A stretch of 64,000 nucleotides of DNA from positions 33,415,416-33,479,415 of the forward strand of contig CM036241.1 in the NCBI GenBank assembly GCA_020698575.1, read 5' to 3'. Source of the DNA: Bostrychus sinensis. Taxonomy: Eukaryota; Chordata; Actinopteri; Gobiiformes; Eleotridae. Both the position numbers and the translations under genes were made by a program. The first letter of the stretch is position 1, and each line of letters opens with the position of its first letter. The notes beneath the pieces are model-generated. The model saw only the letters and a program-made list of their open reading frames with translations. It was not told where the DNA came from and made no database searches. This document shows, piece after piece, positions 21,851-35,116 of the stretch.

Positions 21851-24528
21851 AATTGTGGATCAGTGATAAACAATACTGACTTGAAAATATTAAGGACCAT
21901 TATTTAGGTCATTGTTTATTACACAGTAAAATCTTGTCAGGGGACAGGCTTATTTTGGTGAAATCTAGAGCCAGAAATCACAAATTAAATAAATATACAA
22001 TTGAAGTCAATTTTATGGTTTATTTTGTTGAATCAGTTTATTATTGTAACCCCACAACAACAATAAAAAAAAAAAAAAAATTGTTAGATTAAGGAGATGT
22101 TACAGCTGCAGAACATGTATTGTCCCATTTCTGAAGAATTAGTTGTATGTCTAAACTTTTATAAACTATTTTTATATTCAAAGTCATGTGTACAAAGTGC
22201 GTGTGAAAATCAAAACTAGAAATCTAGAAAAGAGATGTGACAATTACACAAACCTGTTGCACATAAATGAAGGTGATTCATGCACTTCTGTCTGTCTCAC
22301 AGTCATTCTCATGAGGAAGACCTTAGATGCACTGAACAATTAACTTTGTTCTAATGTACGTATTTTACACAACATTTCAACTTTATCTAGTGGACCAACT
22401 GTACACTGAGAGAAGACGACCTCTATATCTCTACTGTCAGGGTGGTTCAGTTATGAGACGGATTTGGTGGTGGACCTAAGCACAAAGATCACAGCCTCTG
22501 TTCTTCCCAGGTAGACTGGAAGTGTAGATGTTAAATATTATAGACTTTATACTATTATTCTGTTGTGTACTGGGGATGTGGTGTCAAGGCTAGTAACAGG
22601 CTGGAAGGAAGGCAAGGTGTAGTTGGACTGGAAAAGAACAGTCGAGAGACAGAGAAGGTGAATAGGAAGGCCACTGATGAAGTTACCTTTATTAGACCAT
22701 TTTATTTATTTTCTTCATAGTCGACAGCATCTGGATACAGAGCTGTTCAACAAACTATTGCTTTGGCTGTTCCCTTCAAGGGTCACCACAATGAATCATC
22801 CACTGACTTGCATATTTAGCCTGGCAATTGTTAATTTGTGAGTCCAAAACTGTGGTAGTTGCCAGTTATTTAGAACATTTTTGCTGTGATAAATGGAAGG
22901 AGGAGAAAAGATGAAAAGAAAATATTTAAAATGATATGGTGTAGCAAAAACTCCTAGTCTAATTTGCATACTGTCATCTGTGCCACTTCCTCATGTTTTG
23001 TGTCACACCTTAGACTGACCACGCTATGAAATATTTTGTTTGATGATCATCTATAGACATGTGGTTAAAGGTAATTAAGGGACCTGTTGCAATATATGTG
23101 ATGTTTATTCATCTACTGCAGCTGATAGACAGGTTGTCCCAGCCGCATTGAAAAGATTGATCAAATGCAGAGAGCACCTTTCCCTACGAGAACAATAAAA
23201 TATAGCTTAACCTTACTGACACAATGTTTCCATTTATCTGGGCATGGGACCGGCACAAAGATGACCTTGTGGTTAGAGTTTTGATTCTGAAGTAGAGCCC
23301 AGTGGTAGTGACCGTTGCCAGTGTGTTATGCTGTAATCAAACAAAGCAGGACGAAATCATAATCAGGGGTGAGAACCAAATGGGCATAAATGGAGTTTTG
23401 GGCATAATTGAGATATATGACCTCCTGCCACAATCACAGTAACATGCAAAATTATTTTATAGTTACTGACCAAACTTTAAACAGCTATCTCTAAATGGAG
23501 GAGTAAGTCAGGGCCAAAAGGGTAGTGTATCAAATTGTAGCCATTTTCCCCTCTTGTAATTGTAGTGGAATGTCTCAATTAAAGGTAATTGCTCAGATTA
23601 CAATGAAACTGTGAAAACCCACAGTCTTAAAAGCTGATCAACTTCCTCATATTTGGTGTAGCACCCACAGGAATAATTATGGCACAGGTTCACAATCATC
23701 ATTGTTTGCAGAAAAATCACCGGATCAGTTATCATCTCATTAAACTGAGTCAACTCTTCTAACACTAACATTTATCCCTAAAATAAAAAGTTGGTTGCAA
23801 CAAAAAAAAAAAAAATTATACAAAACCTATACAACTTAAAACAACTTATTTAATCTGTCAACTCTGTCAGACCAAAAATCTGATGGAGTTGACGACTGAC
23901 GGAGTTGAAATAAAAAGGTATTTTGTTCAAAGAACACAATTATTTTAGGAGACTGAAATTAACTAAATATTCTAAAGTATTTTCTCAGAAATTGTCTGAC
24001 TGAGTTGACAATCTTGGGTGTGACATATGAAATATTAACAATAATGTCAAGGTTCATCACTGTGATAATATGAGCCTAACTACTAACCTACTACTTAATG
24101 TTAGTCAGTTACTTGGCGGCTCTAAAGACTGCCATGGTGATTTCTCTTGATGCTGAAAAAGCGTTTGACCCAGTGGTCATATTTATTTTTTGTATTGGAA
24201 ATATTTGGGCTGGGCAGCACTTTTGTTATATGGATTAAAATTCTCTATAATCTGCATCAGTTATTACCAAGGGCTGCAAATGTATTTAAAGCTGCACTAC
24301 CTGAATTCTTTTTTGTTGTATTTTGGCAAAGATAATTATTTAGTTATTAGTACAGCATAAGAGAAGTCATCTGAGAAAAAATGAGACTTTGAGGTCACCT
24401 GTGGGCTGTGTTATAAGGGTTTTTGTTTTAGAGCGAGGGAAGGAACAGTTTAACCAATCACACGCTTTCATAGGACAGGAGCACTCTGATTGGTCAATAC
24501 ATCCTTTATCTATCCAGAACTAGAATCT
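20121..24528 (+). repeat. Macrosatellite unit 2
   Basis: 4408 bp. Diagnostic variants: GAGACTGATAG (2-bp deletion) near 20279, GCAAATTGG near 21059 and GAGGAAGACC near 22312. Confidence 0.9.
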
Positions 24529-26260
24529 GTCAGGAATAATGTGAAGGAGCTATTGTTTTATTTGAAAATTCATAGCCTATTCACAGTATTTTTATTGTTT
24601 ATTTTAAAGAATTAAAAGCAAACTCCAGATCTGTGCTGTGTTATTGTGATAGCTCCTGGCTTGTGTACATACTTCCAGGTTTGTGTGAGACTGATAGAGC
24701 GTCGCCTAGGAGAGGAATTAGGAAAGGGGAGCGTATCATTCAAACTCAACACTTTTTTTAGACACATCACTTTTACAGTCACAAAATCAGGTAGTGCAGC
24801 TTTAAGTTTCCCCCTAAACAAGGAAACAGACAGGATGACCCCTCAGCCCTTTGCTTTTTGACTTCACCATCGAGCCAATAACCCAAGATTAGACAGAACT
24901 AACAAATATGTATCTGGCATTTTGGTTAATGAGAGAGCACGAAATTTCCCTCTACACAGACGATGTGTTGATTTTCTTGTCCAAACCACAAACCTCTATC
25001 CTGAGTCTAATACACCATTTCTTTATTTAGTAACTTCTCTGGCTATAGAATACATTTTTCTAAATGTGAAGTCATGCTACTCGGGTCTTTGGTGTCAATC
25101 CCAGAACTGTCTGTGCCTTTCCCTTTTTGCTGGTCACCTTCTGGATTTGTTTATTTGGGTGTATTTATAATCCCCTCTTTTGAATTGCTGTATAAGGCCA
25201 ATTACCCCCCTCTCCTGGATGCCATAAGAGCAGATTTGGAACGCTGGGTTCCCTAGCCCCTGTCGTGGCTGGGTAGGGTTGCCCTTGTTAAGATGTGTAT
25301 TTTACCCAGGCTGCTCTACCCTATGCACATGATATCACTTTTGTTGACAAATAAGGTTATTAGGATGATTGGTTTTAATGACAAGGGCTTTAAACTATGG
25401 TTCAACAAAGGGATTACAAAGCTAGGAGACTTATTTGAAAATCTGTCACAGAAAACAGGCACAGCAGCAATTTGGTCTGCAGAGGGCAGATTTTTGCAAA
25501 TTAGACACTTCATTACCAAAGATACCTCTCTAATGAATAATGAGTATTGGGTATTTCTATTGAGTCTCAGGTTTAGCTACATGTATGGGACAAGGCGGCC
25601 AAGAGCTCAGTTTGTAACAGAACCAAATCAGTTCAGTTCAGGATTTTACAGTGGACACAGAAAACACCTGTCCTTAAAAATAAGATGGATCCTAAGGCAT
25701 CCCCATTCTGTTGTAAATGTAACACTGAAGTTGGTGATTACTTTGATTGTATGTGGTCATGTACGGAGATACATAACTATTGGTCAGGTGTGGTCAAAAA
25801 TGTATAAGTTATTTTTACCACTACCATGCAGCTGAATCCAAAATATTTCCTCTTGGGCCTCCCAGATGCCTGTATTAAGCACAAGTGACTTTTTAACCTG
25901 TTAACCTTTACTGCTAGGAAGAATATTTTATGTTTTTGGATTAAGGCCTCTACTCTCACTAAGAAGTCATGGCATAATTTGATTCTGGAGTGTATTTCTA
26001 GTGAATATATCACATGTATGCTTAACGCCTCAACAGACACTTTGTGCTCAATCTGGGACCCTTATTTAAAGTATATTGGCCCTGCATTGGCCTCTCGTGT
26101 ACTTCGAGGTTTTCCTCATCGCTGACTGGATGTTTATGACTTATGTCTGGATGCTTTGTTTTGTTTGCTTTTTGTATTTTCCTCATTATGTTCTGTTTAA
26201 GCTACTGTGTGTTAATACTAATATTACAGGATTTTATGAGATTTTCAACTTTATTAAACA
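24098..26260 (+). pseudogene. L1-type RT remnant split by a MITE, unit 2/3
   Basis: Same structure as the preceding copy: AEKAFD block, MITE at 24286-24805, YTDD block near 24956, PRLLYPM near 25310 and the C-terminal Cys/His region near 25710. The same disabling frameshifts are shared with other units. Confidence 0.83.
24286..24805. mobile_element. TTAA-flanked MITE, unit 3
   Basis: The same 520-bp element with the same inverted ends and the same position in the L1; copied with the macrosatellite rather than inserted independently. Confidence 0.85.
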
Positions 26261-28937
26261 TTGTGGATCACTGATAAACAATACTGACTTGAAAATATTA
26301 AGGACCATTATTTAGGTAATTGTTTATTACACAGTAAAATCTTGTCAGGGGACAGGCTTATTTTGGTGAAATCTAGAGCCAGAAATCACAAATTAAATAA
26401 ATATACAATTGAAGTCAATTTTATGGTTTATTTTGTTGAATCAGTTTATTATTGTAACCCCACAACAACAATAAAAAAAATAAAAAAATTGTTAGATTAA
26501 GGAGATGTTACAGCTGCAGAACATGTATTGTCCCATTTCTGAAGAATTAGTTGTACGTCTAAACTTTTATAAACTATTTTTATATTCAAAGTCATGTGTA
26601 CAAAGTGCGTGTGAAAATCAAAACTAGAAATCTAGAAAAGAGATGTGACAATTACACAAACCTGTTGCACATAAATGAAGGTGATTCATGCACTTTTGTC
26701 TGTCTCACAGTCATTCTCATGAGGACGTCCTTAGATGCACTGAACAATTAACTTTGTTCTAATGTACGTATTTTACACAACATTTCAACTTTATCTAGTG
26801 GACCAACTGTACACTGAGAGAAGACGACCTCTATATCTCTACTGTCAGGGTGGTTCAGTTATGAGACGGATTTGGTGGTGGACCTAAGCACAAAGATCAC
26901 AGCCTCTGTTCTTCCCAGGTAGACTGGAAGTGTAGATGTTAAATATTATAGACTTTATACTATTATTCTGTTGTGTACTGGAGATGTGGTGTCAAGGCTA
27001 GTAACAGGCTGGAAGGAAGGCAAGGTGTAGTTGGACTGGAAAAGAACAGTCGAGAGACAGAGAAGGTGAATAGGAAGGCCACTGATGAAGTTACTTTTAT
27101 TAGACCATTTTATTTATTTTCTTCATAGTCGACAGCATCTGGATACAGAGCTGTTCAACAAACTATTGCTTTGGCTGTTCCCTTCAAGGGTCACCACAAT
27201 GAATCATCCACTGACTTGCATATTTAGCCTGGCAATTGTTAATTTGTGAGTCCAAAACTGTGGTAGTTGCCAGTTATTTAGAACATTTTTGCTGTGATAA
27301 ATGGAAGGAGGAGAAAAGATAAAAAGAAAAAATTTAAAATGATATGGTGTAGCAAAAACCCCTAGTCTAATTTGCATACTGTCATCTGTGCCACTTCCTC
27401 ATGTTTTGTGTCACACCTTAGACTGACCACGCTATGAAATATTTTGTTTGATGATCATCTATAGACATGTGGTTAAAGGTAATTAAGGGACCTGTTGCAA
27501 TATATGTGATGTTTATTCATCTACTGCAGCTGATAGACAGGTTGTCCCAGCCGCATTGAAAAGATTGGTCAAATGCAGAGAGCACCTTTCCCTATGAGAA
27601 CAATAAAATATAGCTTAACCTTACTGACACAATGTTTCCATTTATCTGGGCATGGGACCGGCACAAAGATGACCCTGTAATTAGAGTTTTGATTCTGAAG
27701 TAGAGCCCAGTGGTAGTGACCGTTGCCAGTGTGTTATGCTGTAATCAAACAAAGCAGGACGAAATCATAATCAGGGGTGAGAACCAAATGGGCATAAATG
27801 GAGTTTTGGGCATAATTGAGATATATGACCTCCTGCCACAATCACAGTAACATGCGAAATTATTTTATAGTTACTGACCAAACTTTAAACAGCTATCTCT
27901 AAATGGAGGAGTAAGTCAGTGCCAAAAGGGTAGTGTATCAAATTGTAGCCATTTTCCCCTCTTGTAATTGTAGTGGAATGTCTCAATTAAAGGTAATTGC
28001 TCAGATTACAATGAAACTGTGAAAACCCACAGTCTTAAAAGCTGATCAACTTCCTCATATTTGGTGTAGCACCCACAGGAATAATTCTGGCACAGGTTCA
28101 CAATCATCATTGTTTGCAGAAAAATCACCGGATCAGTTATCATCTCATTAAACTGAGTCAACTCTTGTAACACTAACATTTATCCCTAAAATAAAAAGTT
28201 GGTTGCAACAAAAAAAAAAAAAAATTATACAAAACCTATACAACTTAAAACAACTTATTTAATCTGTCAACTCTGTCAGACCAAAAATCTGATGGAGTTG
28301 ACGACTGACGGAGTTGAAATAAAAAGGTATTTTGTTCAAAGAACACAATTATTTTAGGAGACTGAAATTAACTAAATATTCTAAAGTATTTTCTCAGAAA
28401 TTGTCTGACTGAGTTGACATTCTTGGGTGTGACATATGAAATATTAACAATAATGTCAAGGTTCATCACTGTGATAATATGAGCCTAACTACTAACCTAC
28501 TACTTAATGTTAGTCAGTTACTTGGCGGCTCTAAAGACTGCCATGGTGATTTCTCTTGATGCTGAAAAAGCGTTTGACCCAGTGGTCATATTTATTTTTT
28601 GTATTGGAAATATTTGGGCTGGGCAGCACTTTTGTTATATGGATTAAAATTCTCTATAATCTGCATCAGTTATTACCAAGGGCTGCAAATGTATTTAAAG
28701 CTGCACTACCTGAATTCTTTTTTGTTGTATTTTGGCAAAGATAATTATTTAGTTATTAGTACAGCATAAGAGAAGTCATCTGAGAAAAAATGAGACTTTG
28801 AGGTCACCTGTGGGCTGTGTTATAAGGGTTTTTGTTTTAGAGCGAGGGAAGGAACAGTTTAACCAATCACACGCTTTCATAGGACAGGAGCACTCTGATT
28901 GGTCAATACATCCTTTATCTATCCAGAACTAGAATCT
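24529..28937 (+). repeat. Macrosatellite unit 3
   Basis: 4409 bp. It shares the GAGACTGATAG deletion with unit 2, but GCAATTTGG and GAGGACGTCC with unit 1. Confidence 0.9.
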
Positions 28938-30670
28938 GTCAGGAATAATGTGAAGGAGCTATTGTTTTATTTGAAAATTCATAGCCTATTCACAGTATTT
29001 TTATTGTTTATTTTAAAGAATTAAAAGCAAACTCCAGATCTGTGCTGTGTTATTGTGATAGCTCCTGGCTTGTGTACATACTTCCAGGTTTGTGTGAGAC
29101 TGTGATAGAGCGTCGCCTAGGAGAGGAATTAGGAAAGGGGAGCGTATCATTCAAACTCAACACTTTTTTTAGACACATCACTTTTACAGTCACAAAATCA
29201 GGTAGTGCAGCTTTAAGTTTCCCCCTAAACAAGGAAACAGACAGGATGACCCCTCAGCCCTTTGCTTTTTGACTTCACCATCGAGCCAATAACCCAAGAT
29301 TAGACAGAACTAACAAATATGTATCTGGCATTTTGGTTAATGAGAGAGCACGAAATTTCCCTCTACACAGACGATGTGTTGATTTTCTTGTCCAAACCAC
29401 AAACCTCTATCCTGAGTCTAATACATACCATTTCTTTATTTAGTAACTTCTCTGGCTATAGAATACATTTTTCTAAATGTGAAGTCATGCTACTCGGGTC
29501 TTTGGTGTCAATCCCAGAACTGTCTGTGCCTTTCCCTTTTTGCTGGTCACCTTCTGGATTTGTTTATTTGGGTGTATTTATAATCCCCTCTTTTGAATTG
29601 CTGTATAAGGCCAATTACCCCCCTCTCCTGGATGCCATAAGAGCAGATTTGGAACGCTGGGTTCCCTAGCCCCTGTCGTGGCTGGGTAGGGTTGCCCTTG
29701 TTAAGATGTGTATTTTACCCAGGCTGCTCTACCCTATGCACATGATATCACTTTTGTTGACAAATAAGGTTATTAGGATGATTGGTTTTAATGACAAGGG
29801 CTTTAAACTATGGTTCAACAAAGGGATTACAAAGCTAGGAGACTTATTTGAAAATCTGTCACAGAAAACAGGCACAGCAGCAAATTGGTCTGCAGAGGGC
29901 AGATTTTTGCAAATTAGACACTTCATTACCAAAGATACCTCTCTAATGAATAATGAGTATTGGGTATTTCTATTGAGTCTCAGGTTTAGCTACATGTATG
30001 GGACAAGGCGGCAAAGAGCTCAGTTTGTAACAGAACCAAATCAGTTCAGTTCAGGATTTTACAGTGGACACAGAAAACACCTGTCCTTAAAAATAAGATG
30101 GATCCTAAGGCATCCCCATTCTGTTGTAAATGTAACACTGAAGTTGGTGATTACTTTGATTGTATGTGGTCATGTACGGAGATACATAACTATTGGTCAG
30201 GTGTGGTCAAAAATGTATAAGTTATTTTTACCACTACCATGCAGCTGAATCCAAAATATTTCCTCTTGGGCCTCCCAGATGCCTGTATTAAGCACAAGTG
30301 ACTTTTTAACCTGTTAACCTTTACTGCTAGGAAGAATATTTTATGTTTTTGGATTAAGGCCTCTACTCTCACTAAGAAGTCATGGCATAATTTGATTCTG
30401 GAGTGTATTTCTAGTGACTATATCACGTGTATGCTTAACGCCTCAATAGACACTTTGTGCTCAATCTGGGACCCTTATTTAAAGTATATTGGCCCTGCAT
30501 TGGCCTCTCGTGTACTTCGAGGTTTTCCTCATCGCTGACTGGATGTTTATGACTTACATCTGGATGCTTTGTTTTGTTTGCTTTTTGTAATTTCCTCATT
30601 ATGTTCTGTCTAAGCTACTGTGTGTTAATACTAATATTACAGGATTTTATGGGATTTTCAACTTTATTAA
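28507..30670 (+). pseudogene. L1-type RT remnant, unit 3/4, with the longest open RT frame
   Basis: This copy has CTAATACATACCATTTC at 29418 where other units have CTAATACACCATTTC. The two extra bases keep one frame open from 29319 to 29669 (116 codons), through YTDDVLIFLSKP, FSNFSGYRIHFSKCEV and SPSGFVYLGVF, which is the expected L1 reading. It therefore shows the ancestral state; the other units share a 2-bp deletion. It is still broken elsewhere. Confidence 0.85.
28695..29216. mobile_element. TTAA-flanked MITE, unit 4
   Basis: 522 bp; it keeps GAGACTGTGATAG, two bases longer than in units 2 and 3. Same ends and position. Confidence 0.85.
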
Positions 30671-31938
30671 AAATTGTGGATCAGTGATAAACAATACTGA
30701 CTTGAAAATAATAAGGACCATTATTTAGGTCATTGTTTATTACACAGTAAAATCTTGTCAGGGGACAGGCTTATTTTGGTGAAATCTAGAGCCAGAAATC
30801 ACAAATTAAATAAATATACAATTGAAGTCAATTTTATGGTTTATTTTGTTGAATCAGTTTATTATTGTAACCCCACAACAACAATAAAAAAAAATAAAAA
30901 TTGTTAGATTAAGGAGATGTTACAGCTGCAGAACATGTATTGTCCCATTTTTGAAGAATTAGTTGTACGTCTAAACTTTTATAAACTATTTTTATATTCA
31001 AAGTCATGTGTACAAAGTGCGTGTGAAAATCAAAACTAGAAATCTAGAAAAGAGATGTGACAATTACACAAACCTGTTGCACATAAATGAAGGTGATTCA
31101 TGCACTTCTGTCTGTCTCACAGTCATTCTCATGAGGAAGACTGACTTACATATTTAGCCTGGCAATTGTTAATTTGTGAGTCCAAAACTGTGGTAGTTGC
31201 CAGTTATTTAGAACATTTTTGCTGTGATAAATGGAAGGAGGAGAAAAGATGAAAAGAAAATATTTAAAATGATATGGTGTAGCAAAAACTCCTAGTCTAA
31301 TTTGCATACTGTCATCTGTGCCACTTCCTCATGTTTTGTGTCACACCTTAGACTGACCACGCTATGAAATATTTTGTTTGATGATCATCTATAGACATGT
31401 GGTTAAAGGTAATTAAGGGACCTGTTGCAATATATGTGATGTTTATTCATCTACTGCAGCTGATAGACAGGTTGTCCCGGCCGCATTGAAAAGATTGATC
31501 AAATGCAGAGAGCACCTTTCCCTACGAGAACAATAAAATATAGCTTAACCTTACTGACACAATGTTTCCATTTATCTGGGCATGGGACCGGCACAAAGAT
31601 GACCTTGTGGTTAGAGTTTTGATTCTGAAGTAGAGCCCAGTGGTAGTGACCGTTGCCAGTGTGTTATGCTGTAATCAAACAAAGCAGGACGAAATCATAA
31701 TCAGGGGTGAGAACCAAATGGGCATAAATGGAGTTTTGGGCATAATTGAGATATATGACCTCCTGCCACAATCACAGTAACATGCGAAATTATTTTATAG
31801 TTACTGACCAAACTTTAAACAGCTATCTCTAAATGGAGGAGTAAGTCAGTGCCAAAAGGGTAGTGTATCAAATTGTAGCCATTTTCCCCTCTTGTAATTG
31901 TAGTGGAATGTTGCTTACTCACTTTTAATACAAAACTT
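28938..31938 (+). repeat. Macrosatellite unit 4, with internal deletion and truncated 3' end
   Basis: It resembles unit 2 (GCAAATTGG, GAGGAAGA) up to 31139. There the text jumps to CTGACTTACATATTTAGCC, omitting about 480 bp present in unit 2 (22318-22800). It runs on to TTTTAATACAAAAC at about 31936, where it is fused directly to the L1 part of the next unit. Confidence 0.88.
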
Positions 31939-34900
31939 CTGGTGTGGTCAAAAATGTATAACTTATTTTTACCACTACCATGCAGCTGAATCCAAAATAT
32001 TTCCTCTTGGGCCTCCCAGATGCCTGTATTAAGCACAAGTGACTTTTTAACCTGTTAACCTTTACTGCTAGGAAGAATATTTTATGTTTTTGGATTAAGG
32101 CCTCTACTCTCACTAAGAAGTCATGGCATAATTTGATTCTGGAGTGTTTTTCTAGTGAATATATCACGTGTATGCTTAGCGCCTCAACAGACACTTTGTG
32201 CTCAATCTGGGACCCTTATTTAAAGTATATTGGCCCTGCGTTGGCCTCTCGTGTACTTCGAGGTTTTCCTCATTGCTGACTGGATGTTTATGACTTATAT
32301 CTGGATGCTTTGTTTTGTTTGCTTTTTGTATTTTCCTCATTATGTTCTGTCTAATCTACTGTGTGTTAATACCAATATTACAGGATTTTATGGGATTTTC
32401 AACTTTATTAAAAATCGTGGATCAGTGATAAACAATACTGACTTGAAAATAATAAGGACCATTATTTAGGTCATTGTTTATTACACAGTAAAATCTTGTC
32501 AGGGGACAGGCTTATTTTGGTGAAATCTAGAGCCAGAAATCACAAATTAAATAAATATACAATTGAAGTCAATTTTATGGTTTATTTTGTTGAATCAGTT
32601 TATTATTGTAACCCCACAACAACAATAAAAAAAAAAAAAAAATTGTTAGATTAAGGAGATGTTACAGCTGCAGAACATGTATTGTCCCATTTCTGAAGAA
32701 TTAGTTGTATGTCTAAACTTTTATAAACTATTTTTATATTCAAAGTCATGTGTACAAAGTGCGTGTGAAAATCAAAACTAGAAATCTAGAAAAGAGATGT
32801 GACAATTACACAAACCTGTTGCACATAAATGAAGGTGATTCATGCACTTTTGTCTGTCTCACAGTCATTCTCATGAGGACGTCCTTAGATGCACTGAACA
32901 ATTAACTTTGTTCTAATGTACGTATTTTACACAACATTTCAACTTTATCTAGTGGACCAACTGTACACTGAGAGAAGACGACCTCTATATCTCTACTGTC
33001 AGGGTGGTTCAGTTATGAGACGGATTTGGTGGTGGACCTAAGCACAAAGATCACAGCCTCTGTTCTTCCCAGGTAGACTGGAAGTGTAGATGTTAAATAT
33101 TATAGACTTTATACTATTATTCTGTTGTGTACTGGAGATGTGGTGTCAAGGCTAGTAACAGGCTGGAAGGAAGGCAAGGTGTAGTTGGACTGGAAAAGAA
33201 CAGTCGAGAGACAGAGAAAGTGAATAGGAAGGCCACTGATGAAGTTACTTTTATTAGACCATTTTATTTATTTTCTTCATAGTCGACAGCATCTGGATAC
33301 AGAGCTGTTCAACAAACTATTGCTTTGGCTGTTCCCTTCAAGGGTCACCACAATGAATCATCCACTGACTTGCATATTTAGCCTGGCAATTGTTAATTTG
33401 TGAGTCCAAAACTGTGGTAGTTGCCAGTTATTTAGAACATTTTTGCTGTGATAAATGGAAGGAGGAGAAAAGATGAAAAGAAAATATTTAAAATGATATG
33501 GTGTAGCAAAAACCCCTAGTCTAATTTGCATACTGTCATCTGTGCCACTTCCTCATGTTTTGTGTCACACCTTAGACTGACCACGCTATGAAATATTTTG
33601 TTTGATGATCATCTATAGACATGTGGTTAAAGGTAATTAAGGGACCTGTTGCAATATATGTGATGTTTATTCATCTACTGCAGCTGATAGACAGGTTGTC
33701 CCAGCCGCATTGAAAAGATTGGTCAAATGCAGAGAGCACCTTTCCCTACGAGAACAATAAAATATAGCTTAACCTTACTGACACAATGTTTCCATTTATC
33801 TGGGCATGGGACCGGCACAAAGATGACCTTGTGGTTAGAGTTTTGATTCTGAAGTAGAGCCCAGTGGTAGTGGCCGTTGCCAGTGTGTTATGCTGTAATC
33901 AAACAAAGCAGGACAAAATCATAATCAGGGGTGAGAACCAAATGGGCATAAATGGAGTTTTGGGCATAATTGAGATATATGACCTCCTGCCACAATCACA
34001 GTAACATGCGAAATTATTTTATAGTTACTGACCAAACTTTAAACAGCTATCTCTAAATGGAGGAGTAAGTCAGTGCCAAAAGGGTAGTGTATCAAATTGT
34101 AGCCATTTTCCCCTCTTGTAATTGTAGTGGAATGTTGCTTACTCACTTTTGATACCAAACTCTCAACTAAAGGTAATTGCTCAGATTACAATGAAACTGT
34201 GAAAACCCACAGTCTTAAAATCTGATCAACTTCCTCATATTTGGTGTAGCACCCACAGGAATAATTCTGGCACAGGTTCACAATCATCATTGTTTGCAGA
34301 AAAATCACCGGATCAGTTATCATCTCATTAAACTGAGTCAACTCTTGTAACACTAACATTTATCCCTAAAATAAAAAGTTGGTTGCAACAAAAAAAAAAA
34401 AAATTATACAAAACCTATACAACTTAAAACAACTTATTTAATCTGTCAACTCTGTCAGACCAAAAATCTGATGGAGTTGACGACTGACGGAGTTGAAATA
34501 AAAAGGTATTTTGTTCAAAGAACACAATTATTTTAGGAGACTGAAATTAATTAAATATTCTAAAGTATTTTCTCAGAAATTGTCTGACTGAGTTGACAAT
34601 CTTGGGTGTGACATATGAAATATTAACAATAATGTCAAGGTTCATCACTGTGATAATATGAGCCTAACTACTAACCTACTACTTAATGTTAGTCAGTTAC
34701 TTGGCGGCTCTAAAGACTGCCATGGTGATTTCTCTTGATGCTGAAAAAGCGTTTGACCCAGTGGTCATATTTATTTTTTGTATTGGAAATATTTGGGCTG
34801 GGCAGCACTTTTGTTATATGGATTAAAATTCTCTATAATCTGCATCAGTTATTACCAAGGGCTGCAAATGTATTTAAAGCTGCACTACCTGAATTCTTTT

Positions 34901-35116
34901 TTGTTGTATTTTGGCAAAGATAATTATTTAGTTATTAGTACAGCATAAGAGAAGTCATCTGAGAAAAAATGAGACTTTGAGGTCACCTGTGGGGTGTGTT
35001 ATAAGGGTTTTTGTTTTAGAGCGAGGGAAGGAACAGTTTAACCAATCACACGCTTTCATAGGACAGGAGCACTCTGATTGGTCAATACATCCTTTATCTA
35101 TCCAGAACTAGAATCT
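31939..35116 (+). repeat. Macrosatellite unit 5, 5'-truncated
   Basis: It begins inside the L1 3' region at GGTGTGGTCAAAAATG (compare 16968), so the MITE right part and most of the RT sequence are missing. From there it follows the normal unit to the next MITE at 34874. It carries an extra ~25 bp (TTGCTTACTCACTTTTGATA and on, near 34134) that units 1-3 lack. Confidence 0.88.
31941..32410 (+). pseudogene. L1 3' end only, unit 5
   Basis: Begins at GGTGTGGTCAAAAATG, so it holds only the end of the C-terminal region and the 3' UTR. The RT motifs are lost through the unit 4/5 fusion. Confidence 0.8.
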
